The notes: generated from the letters alone by a model not told the origin. Counted from the stretch's first letter, positions 20,999 to 32,950 are shown. The stretch is DNA of 64,000 nt from Notamacropus eugenii (GCF_028372415.1 NC_092874.1:55589865-55653864), one strand, 5' to 3'. Translations and numbers: made by a program.

Positions 20999-22906
20999 AG
21001 GTATTCTTTAAAAACTGTACTTAAAGTTGGGACTAACTTATTGCAGGAAGGAAGTGTGAGTTTTTATTATTAAAAGGAAGAAGAGGAAAATTTTAGACCA
21101 TCTACAGACTCCCAAAGAAAAAAGGTAAGTAGAGTTAGAATTTATTTACTTCTCTGCCTACTACTTTTAAACAATCAACTGTAAAGGCACCAACTAAGCT
21201 CTAATTGGCACTCCTTCATTGAAGGTGAATCCCAAAGTGCTCCTAGAAAGAGAAAAGCTTGTTTGGAAATCTGGAAGCAATTGAAAGTAAGTGAATTTTA
21301 ATGATACCACTCTAATTTAAATCAGTTGGGTAGAAACATGGTAAAACTTGTGTTGAAGTGAAGTTCAAAATTCTATGCGATTGGAACCATAATAAGTAAT
21401 GTTATAATGTTAGAGTAAGAATTGTTGAAGATAGAATTAAACAAGAATATAGCATTATAGGAAAGTATAGGCATAAATTAAGTGCATGGACACCTAAGAG
21501 AGGGGGTTCAGACTACAAAAGATCAAACTGAGAGGAGTATATGACATAATTATTAGTATATTGAAGAACAGGAATTTTGAGAAAACAAAAAAGCAGATGC
21601 AAATTATTTCAAGATTGTTCTTGCCTTGTTGTCAAACATAAATTAAAGTATAAACACTGATAATATTGGGCCCTAAAATTTGAAATCTTAGCAGTTAATA
21701 ACCCTCATGAAAGTTGAGATTTTAAAATTATTACCTTTAGTAATTATATAGCTATATATTATTTAGGTGAATTCAAAGTTAAATCACTGTGATAAAAAAA
21801 ATTATTGTAAATTGAAAATCATTGTAAAATTTAATAAGCTGATAACCCAGAGTGTTGGAAAATATCAAAACTTTTGTAAAAAGAAAAGGCAATTAGAAGA
21901 AAAGCTCATACATAGTCAACAGAAGCAAAATGAAAGCTGCTTTTGCACGATGCTATTCAACTATATATTGAGAAAGGAAGGCAGTTTAAGTGTGCAGGAA
22001 ATAGTTCAATATTTCATTTAGTGTATATAATAAAATAGGTAGTAAAAAAATAATAATAATAACTTCCTTTCATTAGAGGAGTAGCAGAGAACTTTTAAGA
22101 TCCAAATATCTGTGGCATTCCTGTGCCATAGTTGGGCCTAGATCATGAAAGAGGTAGATGAATAATGATCTAGCATAAAAGAGGTTAACTTTGGGGAGGA
22201 GAGAGATGATGTCATCTCTGTCATCAATGAGGAACTAGAAGGGATCTTAAACTTCACAGCTGTATTCAAGAAGTTGTATACTTGACTGTCACTTATAACA
22301 ACTATAAGCCTTAAAGAAATTAGAATGAACTATGCATGTAAGCTCTAAAGAATCAAAAAAGGGTAACAATATTTTGTATAATAAAAGCTTGTGTTAAAAG
22401 TGTAAAGGACAAAGATTAAATCTGTAGGCAGTCTTGGATATGATTGGGAAATATGCTAGAGGAATTACGCAAGTAGGAGAAAGAAAAACATTGGATAAGG
22501 TAACAGGAAATATTGGAGTTTTTATAAAATGAAAGAAAACACAATTTATGCAAGTTGGGATGAGAGAAGAATGAGTAGAGAGTTGAAGGAAAATTTGAGT
22601 CTGCATTGACATGGATGAAGGACCTGGGGAAAAAAGGGTTAAAGTTTGAAAAGGGAGATTTGAGGAATGAATTTTGATCTCACTAAAGAAAAAAAGATTT
22701 GGATAGTTTTTTTTTAGAAATGGCTTAAGATACACTGATAGGGTTAAGTTAGAATAATAAAAGGAATTGATTTGGCTCTTTGAGTGATTTAAAAGAGATA
22801 AAGAAGCATTTATAGGAGCTGAGTGCATCTCTATGAGTTTTTGGTTTAATATGAATCAACTACAAATAATGGGCCCTTGTGAAAAATGAGGTTTAGTTAT
22901 TGCCAC
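20999..22906. other. Degenerate internal sequence, unassigned
   Basis: AT-rich. Only short frames (for example 21767-22021 on the plus strand and 22394-22828 on the minus strand) without recognisable motifs. Treated as ERV-derived by position only. Confidence 0.3.
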
Positions 22907-23480
22907 TGTTGACCTGAAAACTTAGTTAAAGAAAAGGCAACAGGCTAAATGCATACATTTTATGATTTAATTAATTAATTAATCAATTCCCTATTAAAGA
23001 AAATGGTAACATGAGGCATTATGGAGCCAGAAAGATGTTCTGGCTACCCAGTACAGAAATCTTCTGGCTTATATACATTTTGCCATGAGAAAGGAGTTCT
23101 CTTAGATGAACACACTGTAAACAAAGTAGCATCAGCTGGGTTTTATGATCCCAAGCTATGGGCATCTTCTTTCCTTAGCATGCCTTTGTGATTCAAGATA
23201 AGGAAAAGTCCCATCATCCAGATTACAGACATCCTGTCCTAAACAGGCCTTTGAAGTTGTTCATCTTAATAGAGTTGACAAAGCTGAAGTTACAACCCAA
23301 GGTATCTGTGTTTTTCTCTTACCACTAGGATGTTAGAAGAAGGGTCTGGTAAGGAAGTCCCATTTGCTTGACATCAAAAGGCATCCTCTAAGTTAAACAA
23401 AGGGGACTATTAGGTTCAGGCTCTCCTTAATTCAAACTTTGGCCCTTATTAAAGTCTAAAATTTATATTAAATATTATCA
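22907..23480 (-). mobile_element. Family-A solo LTR
   Basis: In element orientation it runs TGATAATATTTAATATAAA…GGTCAACA. The direct repeat CCAC lies on both sides (22903-22906 and 23481-23484), giving a 4-bp target duplication. The outer parts match the other family-A LTRs. The middle is more diverged, so this is a distinct subfamily. Duplications of 4 bp favour a class-I (ERV1-like) integrase, a weak inference. Confidence 0.7.
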
Positions 23481-23484
23481 CCAC

Positions 23485-23899
23485 TAATAATTATAAATCA
23501 AATATTGATTGGATTGAAAATTTTGTTCCTAAGCTACATTGCAATTGTAGTGCATTAGAGAATCTGATTTGTTTTTGTATATGCAGGGGGGATAATAATA
23601 CTAATAACAATAGCACCTTTCTCCTAGGAGGAATTAAATGATCCTGAAGTGCTTAATATAATGAGTAATATATAAATGCTGACTATTATTATTGGATCTT
23701 GGAGTAAATAACATATCAAAGAAAATAACATGAATATTTTCTAAGAATAAGTTAAGATTTTATCTAATTGAGTGTTATTTAGACTCAGTTTTCTTGTATT
23801 GTAGAATTTGAAAGAATATTAGCCATATGATTAGAAATATGAATTCTCTTTTAATTAAGAAAATGTGCTTTTGAAATATGCTTTAAAAACATATTGTAA
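23485..23899. other. Degenerate internal sequence with a MIR-like stretch
   Basis: Bases about 23620-23700 ('ctgaagtgcttaatataatg', 'taaatgctgactattatt') resemble a MIR 3' end. The remainder is unassigned. Confidence 0.35.
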
Positions 23900-24392
23900 G
23901 GCCTGGAAGGACTTATATGACCTGATGCTGAGTGAAAGGAGCAGAACCAGGAGAACTTTATGCACAGCAACAACCACAGTGTGTGAGAGTTTTTTCTGGT
24001 AGACTTAGATTTTTGTAATAATACAAGAACTTCTTACCAAAAAAAAAAAAAAAATCCCAATGGAGGATCTCAAGGCAAAATGCCTGCCACACTCAGAGAG
24101 AGAAACATGGAAGTCACTCACATATTGTAGCAGATCATGTTTGTGTATGTGTATGTGTTTGTGTATCATGTTCTGATTTGTTATACGATTTCTTTCATTT
24201 ATCTTAGTCTGACTACATAGCATGACTATAGTGAAAATATACTCAATAGGAAAGTATATGTAGAATCTATACAGAATTGTATGCAGTCGTGGGGAGGGAG
24301 GGGGGGAGTGGGGGGTAGGTGGGGGGGATAAAATCACAATTGTATGGCAGTGATTGTTAAACATTACAAAATAAAAAAAAAAAAAGAAAGTA
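23900..24392 (+). mobile_element. L1 3'-end insertion (5'-truncated)
   Basis: 'gacctgatgctgagtgaaag', 'agcagaaccaggagaacttt', a G-rich 3' UTR block (24290-24330) and an A-rich tail. Near-repeats of aaaacat(att)gtaa at about 23887-23899 and 24393-24405 are the likely target duplication. Confidence 0.8.
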
Positions 24393-24890
24393 AAAAACAT
24401 TGTAACAGAAAATTTGAATATTAAAGTGAATATGATAGTCTTTGGGGGGAAAAGCGTATCAGTGAAGTGCCTTTTGCCTTAAATTCTTATGATTTACTAA
24501 AAGGTTTAAGGACTCCCCCTCACCTTCCACACAACCATCATTGTGATCTGAATTTGTAACTGTGCTTGGGTAGAGTTACTTTGAAATGGACTAAATGTAT
24601 GTCATTTGGCTAACGTAATTTTAGTATTTTATGAACTGAACTGCTAAATTAATGTAGCAAGATTGTTAAAAAAAAATTTACTAAATATTCCATGAGTTAT
24701 ATTTTACTCTAAGTCATCCTTCTAAAGGGAAAAACTTAAGACTTATTGACCTATAATGTAAGTTAGCAAGTAGTTTGAGTAATAACTGAGAAATCAAAAA
24801 CTACGTTATAAATGTTCTACAAAAAGCAAGCCTCTGAAATTCTTTAGAGTAAACTTTAAGCACTAGAAACAAAAAAACCCTGGCATGTAG
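24393..24890. other. No recognised feature
   Basis: AT-rich, presumably provirus interior. No motif found. Confidence 0.35.
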
Positions 24891-25330
24891 TGATAATGTT
24901 AATATAAAATTTTGGAATAATCTCTTTGTTCTCTCTGAAGCAAACTCAGAGAGTGCCTCTTCCTATGTCAACAAAAGCCAGCCAAGGCCGACTCTACACT
25001 CCTTAAGGGACCTTTAACCTAAGACACTATCTTGAATAATGGGACTTTCCTTTATATTTTATTATCTATAGACACATACTATGTCATGGCATATTAATGG
25101 TAAAGAAAATATTGAACATTGTTTACCCTTTCCTATGTCAGTTATCCGTTTAGGGCAGGAAGCCTGCCACTTACTAGTGGTGGGATTTCCTTCCTTATCA
25201 CCGAGACATGTGTTTACCCAGCCTGGAATCGCAAGGCCTGACCGACATTACTTTGTTAATTGTCTTGTCTTACTAAATTTAGAGTTCCTTTCTCATGGCA
25301 AAATGTATATAAGCCAGAAGATTTCCACTT
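24891..25330 (+). mobile_element. Family-A LTR, 3' part lost at a microsatellite
   Basis: Starts TGATAATGTTAATATAAA and keeps the U3 landmarks ('caaactcagaga', 'cagccaaggc', 'actagtggtgggatttcc') and the TATA-like 'gtatataagcc' (about 25307). It then runs into a (TC)n(TG)n tract in place of the U5 region present in other copies. Confidence 0.75.
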
Positions 25331-25364
<34 letters not shown>

Positions 25365-25398
25365 TCTGTCTCTCTCTGTCTCTCTCTGTCTCTCTCTC

Positions 25399-25465
<67 letters not shown>
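25331..25465 (+). repeat. Compound (TC)n-(TA)n-(TG)n microsatellite
   Basis: About 70 bp of interrupted TC repeat, a short TATATA bridge, then more than 60 bp of TG repeat. It lies where the LTR loses homology and may have grown from, or replaced, its U5 region. Confidence 0.95.
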
Positions 25466-25471
<6 letters not shown>

Positions 25472-26199
25472 ATAGTGAGGAATCATTTTGAATTGTTATT
25501 TGAATGATAAAGAATATGGACCATTAAGTCTTATAATTTATGAGGTATTAAGTTTATAGGAGATCATACTACAACATCTTTTCATATATTAAAATGGTAA
25601 TAATATCCTTATAAAGGGGGAATTCATGGGAGATGTGACTTAGTGAAAGATGGACACAATTTTCAAAATTAGATTAAAAATTTTGCATGTAAAAATTGCA
25701 TTGATAATTGTAGAGAGGGTGAAATTGTTTTCCTATTTGAAGCCAATTCAGGCCCTTGTGATATAATAATTTAAATTCTCCAAATTTCAGTGTTCTATGT
25801 TCTTAATTTGATTATTCTTCTTATAGTTTTATTTTATATTGAGTTTGTACTAAGTTTTCCTACATGCTCTTAGACTCTAAGGAGAAAATCTGGAACGAAA
25901 AAGCTTCTTTACAGCTATCCTAACTACATGGCTTGTTCCAGAAACATAAATCTGTTACAAAGCAGGCTGAAAGAACTCCTTTGCTTGGGGCTGCAGTCCA
26001 GAGTAGACCTTTGAACTTTTTCATTTATAACAAGGATTTCTAGTAACCAGTGGAACTCAACAAAGGACTTTGTTCTCTTTTTCCCATGTGGAATAATTTC
26101 TGTGCCAAAGGTGACTGATCCCTGAAAATGTTGTCAATGAACTAGTCATAGATAATAAGGCTTTAATGACAGCCTGTTTACTTTTTGAAATCATAGCGC
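25466..26199. other. Provirus interior, unassigned
   Basis: AT-rich degenerate sequence. No readable motif. Confidence 0.35.
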
Positions 26200-26620
26200 T
26201 ATTGCCCATACATAACCCTCCCATATGATACCTGGGTAATGAATGATGGTGTACCTAGACTACATAATCAGATCTTGCATAAGCTGCTTGTTGGGACCCA
26301 GAGATGTTGGGTCTGTCACAAAGTCCACCTAAGGACCCCAAATCATGAGTGATTGTGTTAAAAAAAAATCAATACGATATCACCAAAGCTAATAGGAGAA
26401 ATTGCCCCTCATGTAATCAAAAAATATCTCATAGTAGGAATGGATGTAGCAAAAGGCGTCAGAGTAGGACTGCAATTGATACCTTGATTAAAGAATCCCT
26501 TAATTGAGATAGAAGCTACTGCTTCCCTTTCCACTGCTATGCAGACTTCTATAGATTTGTTAGTGGAAAATGAAGCAAACTGCCCTGACTTTATAGTCAC
26601 ACTAGACCTTTTAGAGACTT
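26200..26620 (+). pseudogene. ERV envelope remnant (provirus C)
   Basis: A plus-strand reading contains a CWVC tetrapeptide at 26305-26316, like the CXXC motif of gammaretrovirus-type surface subunits. About 210 bp downstream (26518-26613) a heptad-like stretch resembles the transmembrane-subunit region before the disulfide loop. Stops and frame changes interrupt it, and the two motifs are closer than usual, implying a deletion. Its position directly before the 3' LTR supports env. It is non-functional. No reconstruction is attempted. Confidence 0.45.
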
Positions 26621-26699
26621 GTTAAAACCATGGACCACCTGAAGAAGTTTGATTCTCTGCTCAAATGATCCATAAAGAAATTATTTTCTTATCAGTTAG

Positions 26700-27478
26700 T
26701 ACTGATTACTTTGATATGTTTTTAGTTTGGTTATAGGATTAAGCTCCTTTCTTTAGCAAAAATTAGCCCTCACAGCTAAGCCAGAGTAACGGAGAGAGTC
26801 TCTTAAATCTGGGTAACCTATAGATTTAGTGAATAGATAGATTGATAAGACTTTATCATTTAGCAGCAGATTCTTTAGAATAAGACATATATCTTTGTAG
26901 GAATAAAAATAATCATAAGGCTTATAAGACTTGTTTTTAAAGGTTAAGTCCTCCTTTCTAGCATTTGAAGAAGGCAGGCATAGAGAGGAGAGAGGGTGGT
27001 GGGACAGAGAGCCAAAGGTTTAGTTTCCCCTTCTAGTACCTGGGAGGATGAGGTCTACTGCTAGATTATCAACCACCATCCACAAGTTCCTTCAGTTCCC
27101 TTTCCTTCTGGACTCCCTGAAGCTGAGAAATCATATCAGTTAATCCCTTTAAAGTCAGTGGATCCCTTTAAAGTAATTTTTCTGTTTGCAAAATATAATA
27201 GTAGTAAGGTAAGGACTTCTGGGGTAGGATTAAAAAAGTCTGGGAGAAGCAAACAAGTCAGATGATCTGTCTTGTCCAATTGAATTATGTTCAAAACAAG
27301 TTTCTGTCATTTTTTGCAACATTTCTTCTGTTACAAAAAATCAGCTCTGTAAATCACTCCTTATCTCTGCCATCTGAGGAATCAGATGACCTAGTTTGAT
27401 ATGCAAATACTAGTATTGCAAATTAAATCAAATGCTCAGTGCTCAGTTTCTTTTTATTTCAGTTAATTAATTTTAACA
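26700..27478 (+). mobile_element. Provirus C 3' LTR
   Basis: About 779 bp homologous to the 5' LTR, from 'tgattactttga' to a TTTTAACA end. It lacks the L1 insertion of its partner. The 27000-27060 block ('agtttccccttctagta', 'gatgaggtctactg') is the best-conserved part. Confidence 0.75.
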
Positions 27479-27639
27479 TAACAATCCTAACCCATTCCTC
27501 CCTGAAAGTTAAGTTAGTTTCTTGTGAAAGGTGTCAAAACTGTCTGCAGAACTTTAATTGATACAGAAGACTAAGGCTTAAGCCCTTGATGCAGCTTCCT
27601 GGTGACCTCTAATGACATTTATGTGGATTTCTGGCCATC
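27479..27639. other. Unassigned spacer
   Basis: Between the provirus and the RTE element. No feature. Confidence 0.4.
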
Positions 27640-27839
27640 AACTAATATAATAGGCCCACTTTGGGGTGTTGGATGTGTTCAGGGAAGACTAGTAGCTGTG
27701 GCGTGAGGGCCTGTGAGGGCTGCTTTCCACCTTTGGTACGATGTACCTGATCTCTCTTGTAGCCCCAAGAAGTTATAGCATATGCATGAGCCACACCTCA
27801 GTTAACCCTTTCCACAGACAGGTTAAACCAGGTTGAAGG

Positions 27840-28386
27840 TCATAATGTTTAATATAAAATTTTGCAATAATCTCTTTGCTCTCTCTGAAGCAAACTCAGA
27901 GAATGCCTCTTCCTATGTCAACAAAAGCCAGCCAAGGCTGACTTAACATTCCTTTAGAGACTTTTAACCTAAGACACTATCTTGAATAATGGGATGTTTT
28001 CCATTATCTTAATATTTGTAGACATATACTATGTTATGGCATGTTAATGGTAAAGTAAATACAAACATCTTAGGTCGTAATTTCTATTTGAAACTTTGTC
28101 AAATTTTATTGTATTTACAACCTATGCAATTAAGAAATTCCTTTCTAATGGTCTAGTTAATCACTCAGGGAGATCATAAATTTGAAGGACACAGAACACT
28201 TCTTTGTCCTAAAACAGATTTAAGGCTGCCCAATTCTTTGTATCGGTAGCCAGAACATTTTTCTGGCTCCATAATGCATTATGTTACCGTTTTCTTTAAT
28301 AGGAAATTGATCAATTAATTAATTAAATCATAAAATGTGTGCATTTAGCCTGTTGCCTTTTCTTTAACCAAGTTTTCAGGTTAACA
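27840..28386 (+). mobile_element. Family-A solo LTR within RTE 5' UTR
   Basis: Begins TCATAATGTTTAATATAAA (first G lost) and ends AGGTTAACA. Both ends match the other family-A copies, but the middle is a different variant. It splits the RTE 5' UTR. I could not find a clear target duplication. Confidence 0.7.
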
Positions 28387-29081
28387 GAGCGAATGTGAAC
28401 AATTTGTTTCAAGGGCAGCTGAAGCAGGTGCTGTGTTGTGGTAAGAGCTTGGTTAAACATAGAAGATACCAAGGTAACGCACTGTGTCTTCAACTATCAC
28501 TAGTTGTCTTGACTCTTTCCTGCCACTGAACTAAGATAACTCTGGAAGAGAGAGTGAGGATAACAACTTTCTGCCTCACTTAAATCCAATTTATGCATAA
28601 ATCAAGACATCACCCACCCCATTTTACCATTTTTACTTGTCCCAAAGTCCTGTGCTGACAAGCAAATGACAAAGCAGCAGGTGTAGATGCGCTGGGAGCT
28701 GTAATCACAACCTTGCACACAGGCAACCCAGGCCATAACATTGTCTTCTCACTGGAAGCAGCCTTTTAAGGATCAAACCGCTCACCTTTTGGTGTGAGGA
28801 AGGGGCTAGGAAAGGTGCTCCCCAAAGTATCTGCTTATCCAACCGTGGCCTGTTTACTGCAGCAGTCAGACCAAACTGCAGTCAAAACACAAAAAATTAC
28901 ACAAATACTTCCGCAAAGATGATTCCACTCACCACCAGTACAAGGAACGTGCACACACTTACAGACAACACAACATCCAGTTAACCTGAAAGGCAAACGG
29001 CTCTTGTAGCAAGAGAACTCAACAGGTATCACATCCAAATATCAGCCCTGAGCTACACAAGGCTGGTAAATGAAAGCCAAC

Positions 29082-30412
29082 TGATAATGTTTAATATAAA
29101 ATTTTGGAATAATCTCTTTGTTCTCTCTGAAGCAAACTCAGAGAATGCCTTTCCTATGTCAGCAAAAACCAGCCAAGGCTGACTCTACATTCCTTAAGGA
29201 GACCTTTAACCTAAGACCCTATGTTATGGCATATCTTGAATAATGGGACTTTCGTTTTGTTGACCTGAAAACTTGGTTAGAGAAAAGGCAACATGGCTAA
29301 ATGCATACATTTTATGATTTAATTAATTAATTGATCAATTCCCTATTAAAGACAACGGTAACATAATGCATTATGGAGCCAGAAATGTTCTGGCTACCCA
29401 GTGCAGAAATCTTCTGGCTTATATACATTTTGCCGTGAGAAAGGAACTCTCCTAGTTGAACAAATCATAAATTTAGTAAGACAAGACAATTAACAAAGTA
29501 ATGTTGGTCAGGCCTTGGGATTCCAGCTGGGTAAGCATATGTCTCGGTGATAAGGAAAGAAACCCCACCACTAGTAAGTGGTAGGCTTCCTCCCTTAAAC
29601 AGATAATTGACATAGGAAAGGGTAAACAATGTTCAATAGAAATTATGATCTAAGATGTCTATATTTTCTTTATCATTAATACTCCATAAAATAGTATATG
29701 TCTATAGATCAAAGGAAAGTCCCATTATTCATAACATAGTATGTGTCTATAGATAATAAGATTCATCAAAGGAAAGTCTCATTATTCATCAAAGGAAAGT
29801 CTTATTATTCAAGATATAGTGTCTTAGGTTAAAGGTCTCCTTAAGGAGTGTAGAGTCGGCCTTGGCTGGCTTTTGCTGACATAGGAAGAGGCACTCTCTG
29901 AGTTTACTTCAGAGAGAACAAAGAGATTATTCCAAAATTTTATATTAAACATTATCACTTTGTATCTTGTTATCTATAGACACATACTATGTTATGGCAT
30001 GTTAATGGTAAAGAAAATATAGACATCTTAGGTCGTAATTTCTATTGAACATAGTTTACCCTTTCCCATGTCAGTTATCTGTTTTGGGGCAGGAAGCCTG
30101 CCACTTACTAGTGGTGGGATTTCCGAGACATATGTTTACCCAGCTTGGAATCCCAAGGCCTGACCAACATTGCTTTGTTAATTGTCCTGTCTTACTGAAT
30201 TTATGATTTGCTCAATTAGGAGAGTTCCTTTCTCACGGCAAAATGTATATAAGCCAGAAGATTTCTGCACTGGGTAGCCAGAACATTTCTGGCTCCATAA
30301 TGCATTATGTTACCGTTGTCTTTAATAGGGAATTGATTAATTAATTAATTAAATTATAAACTGTATGCATTTAGCCTATTGCCTTTTCTCTAACAAAGTT
30401 TTGTGGTCAACA
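29082..30412 (+). mobile_element. Family-A LTR (outer copy) containing an inverted family-A LTR
   Basis: The outer LTR runs from TGATAATGTT (29082) to GGTCAACA (30412) with flanks CAAC and CAGC, a one-mismatch 4-bp duplication. It is split after 29257 and resumes at 29958. The rejoined U3 order matches 24891-25330, and the U5 end (30260-30412) carries the TTAATTAATT block. It inserted into the RTE endonuclease region. Confidence 0.8.
29258..29957 (-). mobile_element. Family-A LTR (inner copy), inverted inside another
   Basis: Exact reverse orientation of the host LTR: starts TGTTGACCTG and ends ATTATCA on the plus strand. It is flanked by GTTT and CTTT. An uninterrupted family-A LTR reads CTTT at this point, so this is a 4-bp duplication with one change. 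At 700 bp it is longer than expected because of a short internal tandem duplication (about 29690-29815) repeating 'atcaaaggaaagtc'. Confidence 0.8.
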
Positions 30413-31574
30413 CAGCTTACTGAGGTTAGAGATGGATACAAATTTTTCCAGAATGGCCATAGTGAAGGGGAGCACCATGAAGCTGGTGTAGGTTTTGCAA
30501 TCAAAACTAATCTAGTCAACAAACTTACAAGCCTACCAAAAGCAGTGAATGACAGGATCATGGTAATGTGATTGCCACTTGCAGGGAAACGCCATGCCCC
30601 TATCCTCAGTGCCCATGCTCCCACCATGATGAACCCTGATAAGTTCAAAGAAAAATTTTATGAAGACCTGGAGACCCTCATCATCAATGTGCCAAAAAGA
30701 GGGCAAGCTTATAATTCTGTGTGATTTTAATGCTAAAATACGTACCACACTATGGAGTCCTTGGGAGGAATGGAATTGGAAATAGTCATGGTTACTTACT
30801 ACTGAAGACTTGTGCATCTCATGACCCCATCACCAACACTATCTTCTCTTTACCTAAACAAAATAAAACTTCATGCATGTACCCTGGCAACAAGCTTAGG
30901 CATTTAATAGACTGTCATTGTAAGGAGAGAGACAGGATGTGAGAATGCCTAACGTAGTGCACAATGCAGAATGTTGGACTGCTTATGACTTACCCTCTTC
31001 AAGCTAAATATTCACATTCAACAAAAGCAGTGACCCAAGGCAAGATGAGTACTCGAAGAATTAATTTCAACAGATTAGAGTACTTCTCTCTGCAGGAACA
31101 GATTGTTGTTAACTTAGAGGGAAAGTTGAGCCAACGTATAGTTCTCCAACAGATTTGCCATACAACACTGCATTTACTCATCTGGATCAAAACACTCACA
31201 AACATCAAGACTGGTTTGATGAAATGATGGAAAAATTCAGAAGATGATAACTGAAAAATGAGAACTTCACAGAATTTATCAGCAGGATAGTTCATTCATA
31301 CAATATGGCATTTAACTCCATCAAAAGTAAAGTACAAACCAAACTTAGGGAGATGCAGGATTCTTGGTTCACTAAGAAGGCAGATAAGTTCAGTTTCACA
31401 CTAATAGTAATGTGATGCCCTGAAGGCTATTTATGGGCCAAAGCATCTCAATGCTGATAGAGCCACATTGATTAGTGATAAGTACATGATCCTGGTAATA
31501 CTTCCATAGTGTTCTCAATAGACTATCAATCAATGCTGAAACCATTGACCTCAGGTTGAAGACAATCCCTCTCT

Positions 31575-32300
31575 TCCCAAATTTCCAACTGAAGAGGAGG
31601 TTTTGAGTATCATTAGACTCTTCTCCTTTAGCAAAGCAACTGATGTTGATTCTATTTCAGCTGAGATTTACAAGGTGGAGGGTCCATTTCTCATACAAAA
31701 GCTGACTGAAATTTTCTGGATTATATGGCAAGAGGAAGTTACCCCCCAGGAGTTCAAGGACAACTCTATTGTTCATCTCTCTAAAGGCAAAGGAAATAAG
31801 TTGTCCTGTGACAATCACCTGGGAGTCTCTCTTTTAGTTATTGCTGGCAAGTAGGGTGATCCTTTACCTGGAAGATGATCATCTACCTGAAAGCCAGTGT
31901 GGCTTCAGAAAGGACCAAGTTATGACTGAGATGGTGTTTGCTGCCCGACAACTCCAGGAGAAATGCCAGGAACAGAACAGAGGTCTTTATACAACATTCA
32001 TTAATCTAACCTAGGCCTTTGATACTGTCAGTCATGAGGGCTTATGAAAAATTTGGTCACAATTTGATTGCCTGGAGAAATTTATCAGTATTGTATGTCA
32101 ATTTCATGACAGCATGCTTGCCTGGGTTTTGGATAATGAATGGTGCTTATGCTTTCCCAGTGAGCAAATGAGTGGAACAAGGCTGGATGCTTACTCCCAT
32201 GCTTTTTATTTAGCATGATATTTTCAACAATGTTGCCAAATGCCTTCCATAAGGACAAACACAGCATCAAGGTCAGCTACTGCACTGATGGTAACTTATT
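31575..32300 (+). pseudogene. RTE reverse-transcriptase domain remnant
   Basis: Plus-strand frames show 'KATDVDSISAEIYK' (31628 onward), 'NSIVHLSKGKGNK', 'SLLVIAGK' and then, after a shift, 'ESQCGFRKDQV'. This is the fingers/palm order of RTE-type reverse transcriptases (templates read PGPDGIPAE…GFRxGRST). A stop codon in 'INLT*AFDT' kills the palm aspartate region. The catalytic FADD box lies beyond the truncation. Confidence 0.75.
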
Positions 32301-32341
32301 CCATTTGAATAGTCTACAAGCTAAGTCTGAAGTGGACTGAG

Positions 32342-32950
32342 TGTTGATGTATGAGTACTTATTTGCAGGAATTTATTACAATCTCATGAAAAGGGGCACT
32401 TTCCATGAGACCATGGGTGGTGTCAGCAAGGGAGTGCACCTCAGTGGACCAGAATACAGCATTATATAGTTCCTAAGGTGGAAGCTCACTAGCCTCTCTT
32501 CCCATTGGCTGGGAATCCAGGTGTACAGTCTAACCATGGGAATCTACCACAGAGACAAAGAACATGAAAAGGATCATTGCTAACCAGTGAGAGTTTTTGT
32601 TACCAAATACGGATCTTAAGAGAAGAGTGCTGATGTGGCATAAAAGGGTAGTAAAGGGGTGGGGGTGGGGGAATACACCAGGTCATGTGACCAGAACTTT
32701 GGTGGTTCTCCTTCATCCTGGAGCACTTTATTTGCCTATGGGGGATACATAGTTATTTTAGCTTTGGCAGGAAGTGTGGGGGTTTGGGAGAATGCATGCC
32801 TGAAGAGTCTTCACTTAACCTGATTTCACTCACCAGAGCTATATAAACCTCCTTTTGTTAACTGTTGAAATACCGACAAATATCTTATTTCATTCCAACC
32901 CTGAACCTAAACCAACAGGAGACTTGCCTGAGTCAGGCCATCCCATTCTA
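32342..32950 (+). mobile_element. Possible solo LTR, family unassigned
   Basis: Begins TGTTGATGTATGAG exactly where RTE homology stops and has a TATA-like 'gctatataaacctcc' (about 32838) with GC-richer upstream sequence. No second copy or target duplication was found in the window, so this is tentative. Confidence 0.35.

Larger units (their letters stand above)
17384..27478 (+). mobile_element. Old endogenous retrovirus (provirus C), degraded and heavily invaded
   Basis: Two homologous LTRs in the same orientation (17384-18596 and 26700-27478) frame about 8 kb of internal sequence. A tRNA-Lys-type primer-binding site abuts the 5' LTR, and an env-like remnant lies just before the 3' LTR. That is the normal proviral order. 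By eye the LTRs are only about four-fifths identical, so the insertion is old. Internal gag and pol cannot be read. Later insertions inside are an L1 tail in the 5' LTR, a family-A LTR at 22907-23480, an L1 tail at 23900-24392 and a family-A LTR at 24891. No intact viral gene remains. Confidence 0.7.
27640..32341 (+). mobile_element. RTE-clade LINE, long plus-strand copy interrupted by LTRs
   Basis: 5' UTR (about 27640-28640), start of the endonuclease region (28640-29081), endonuclease (30413 onward, with a 'CDFNAK' form of the GDFN motif near 30720), linker and reverse transcriptase to about 32341. Two foreign LTR blocks split it (27840-28386 and 29082-30412), with RTE sequence resuming exactly where it left off. 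The 3' part, including the catalytic FADD box, is absent. Many stops and shifts are present. It is collinear with the minus-strand copy at 6041-8104, which allowed the junctions to be placed. Confidence 0.8.

Noticed and set aside
22394..22828. 144-codon minus-strand frame
   Set aside because: Low-complexity composition (Ser, Leu, Phe), antisense to the provirus, no motif.
25260..25491. Ser/Leu- and Cys/Val-rich open frames over the TC/TG microsatellite
   Set aside because: Reading frames created by dinucleotide repeats, not genes.
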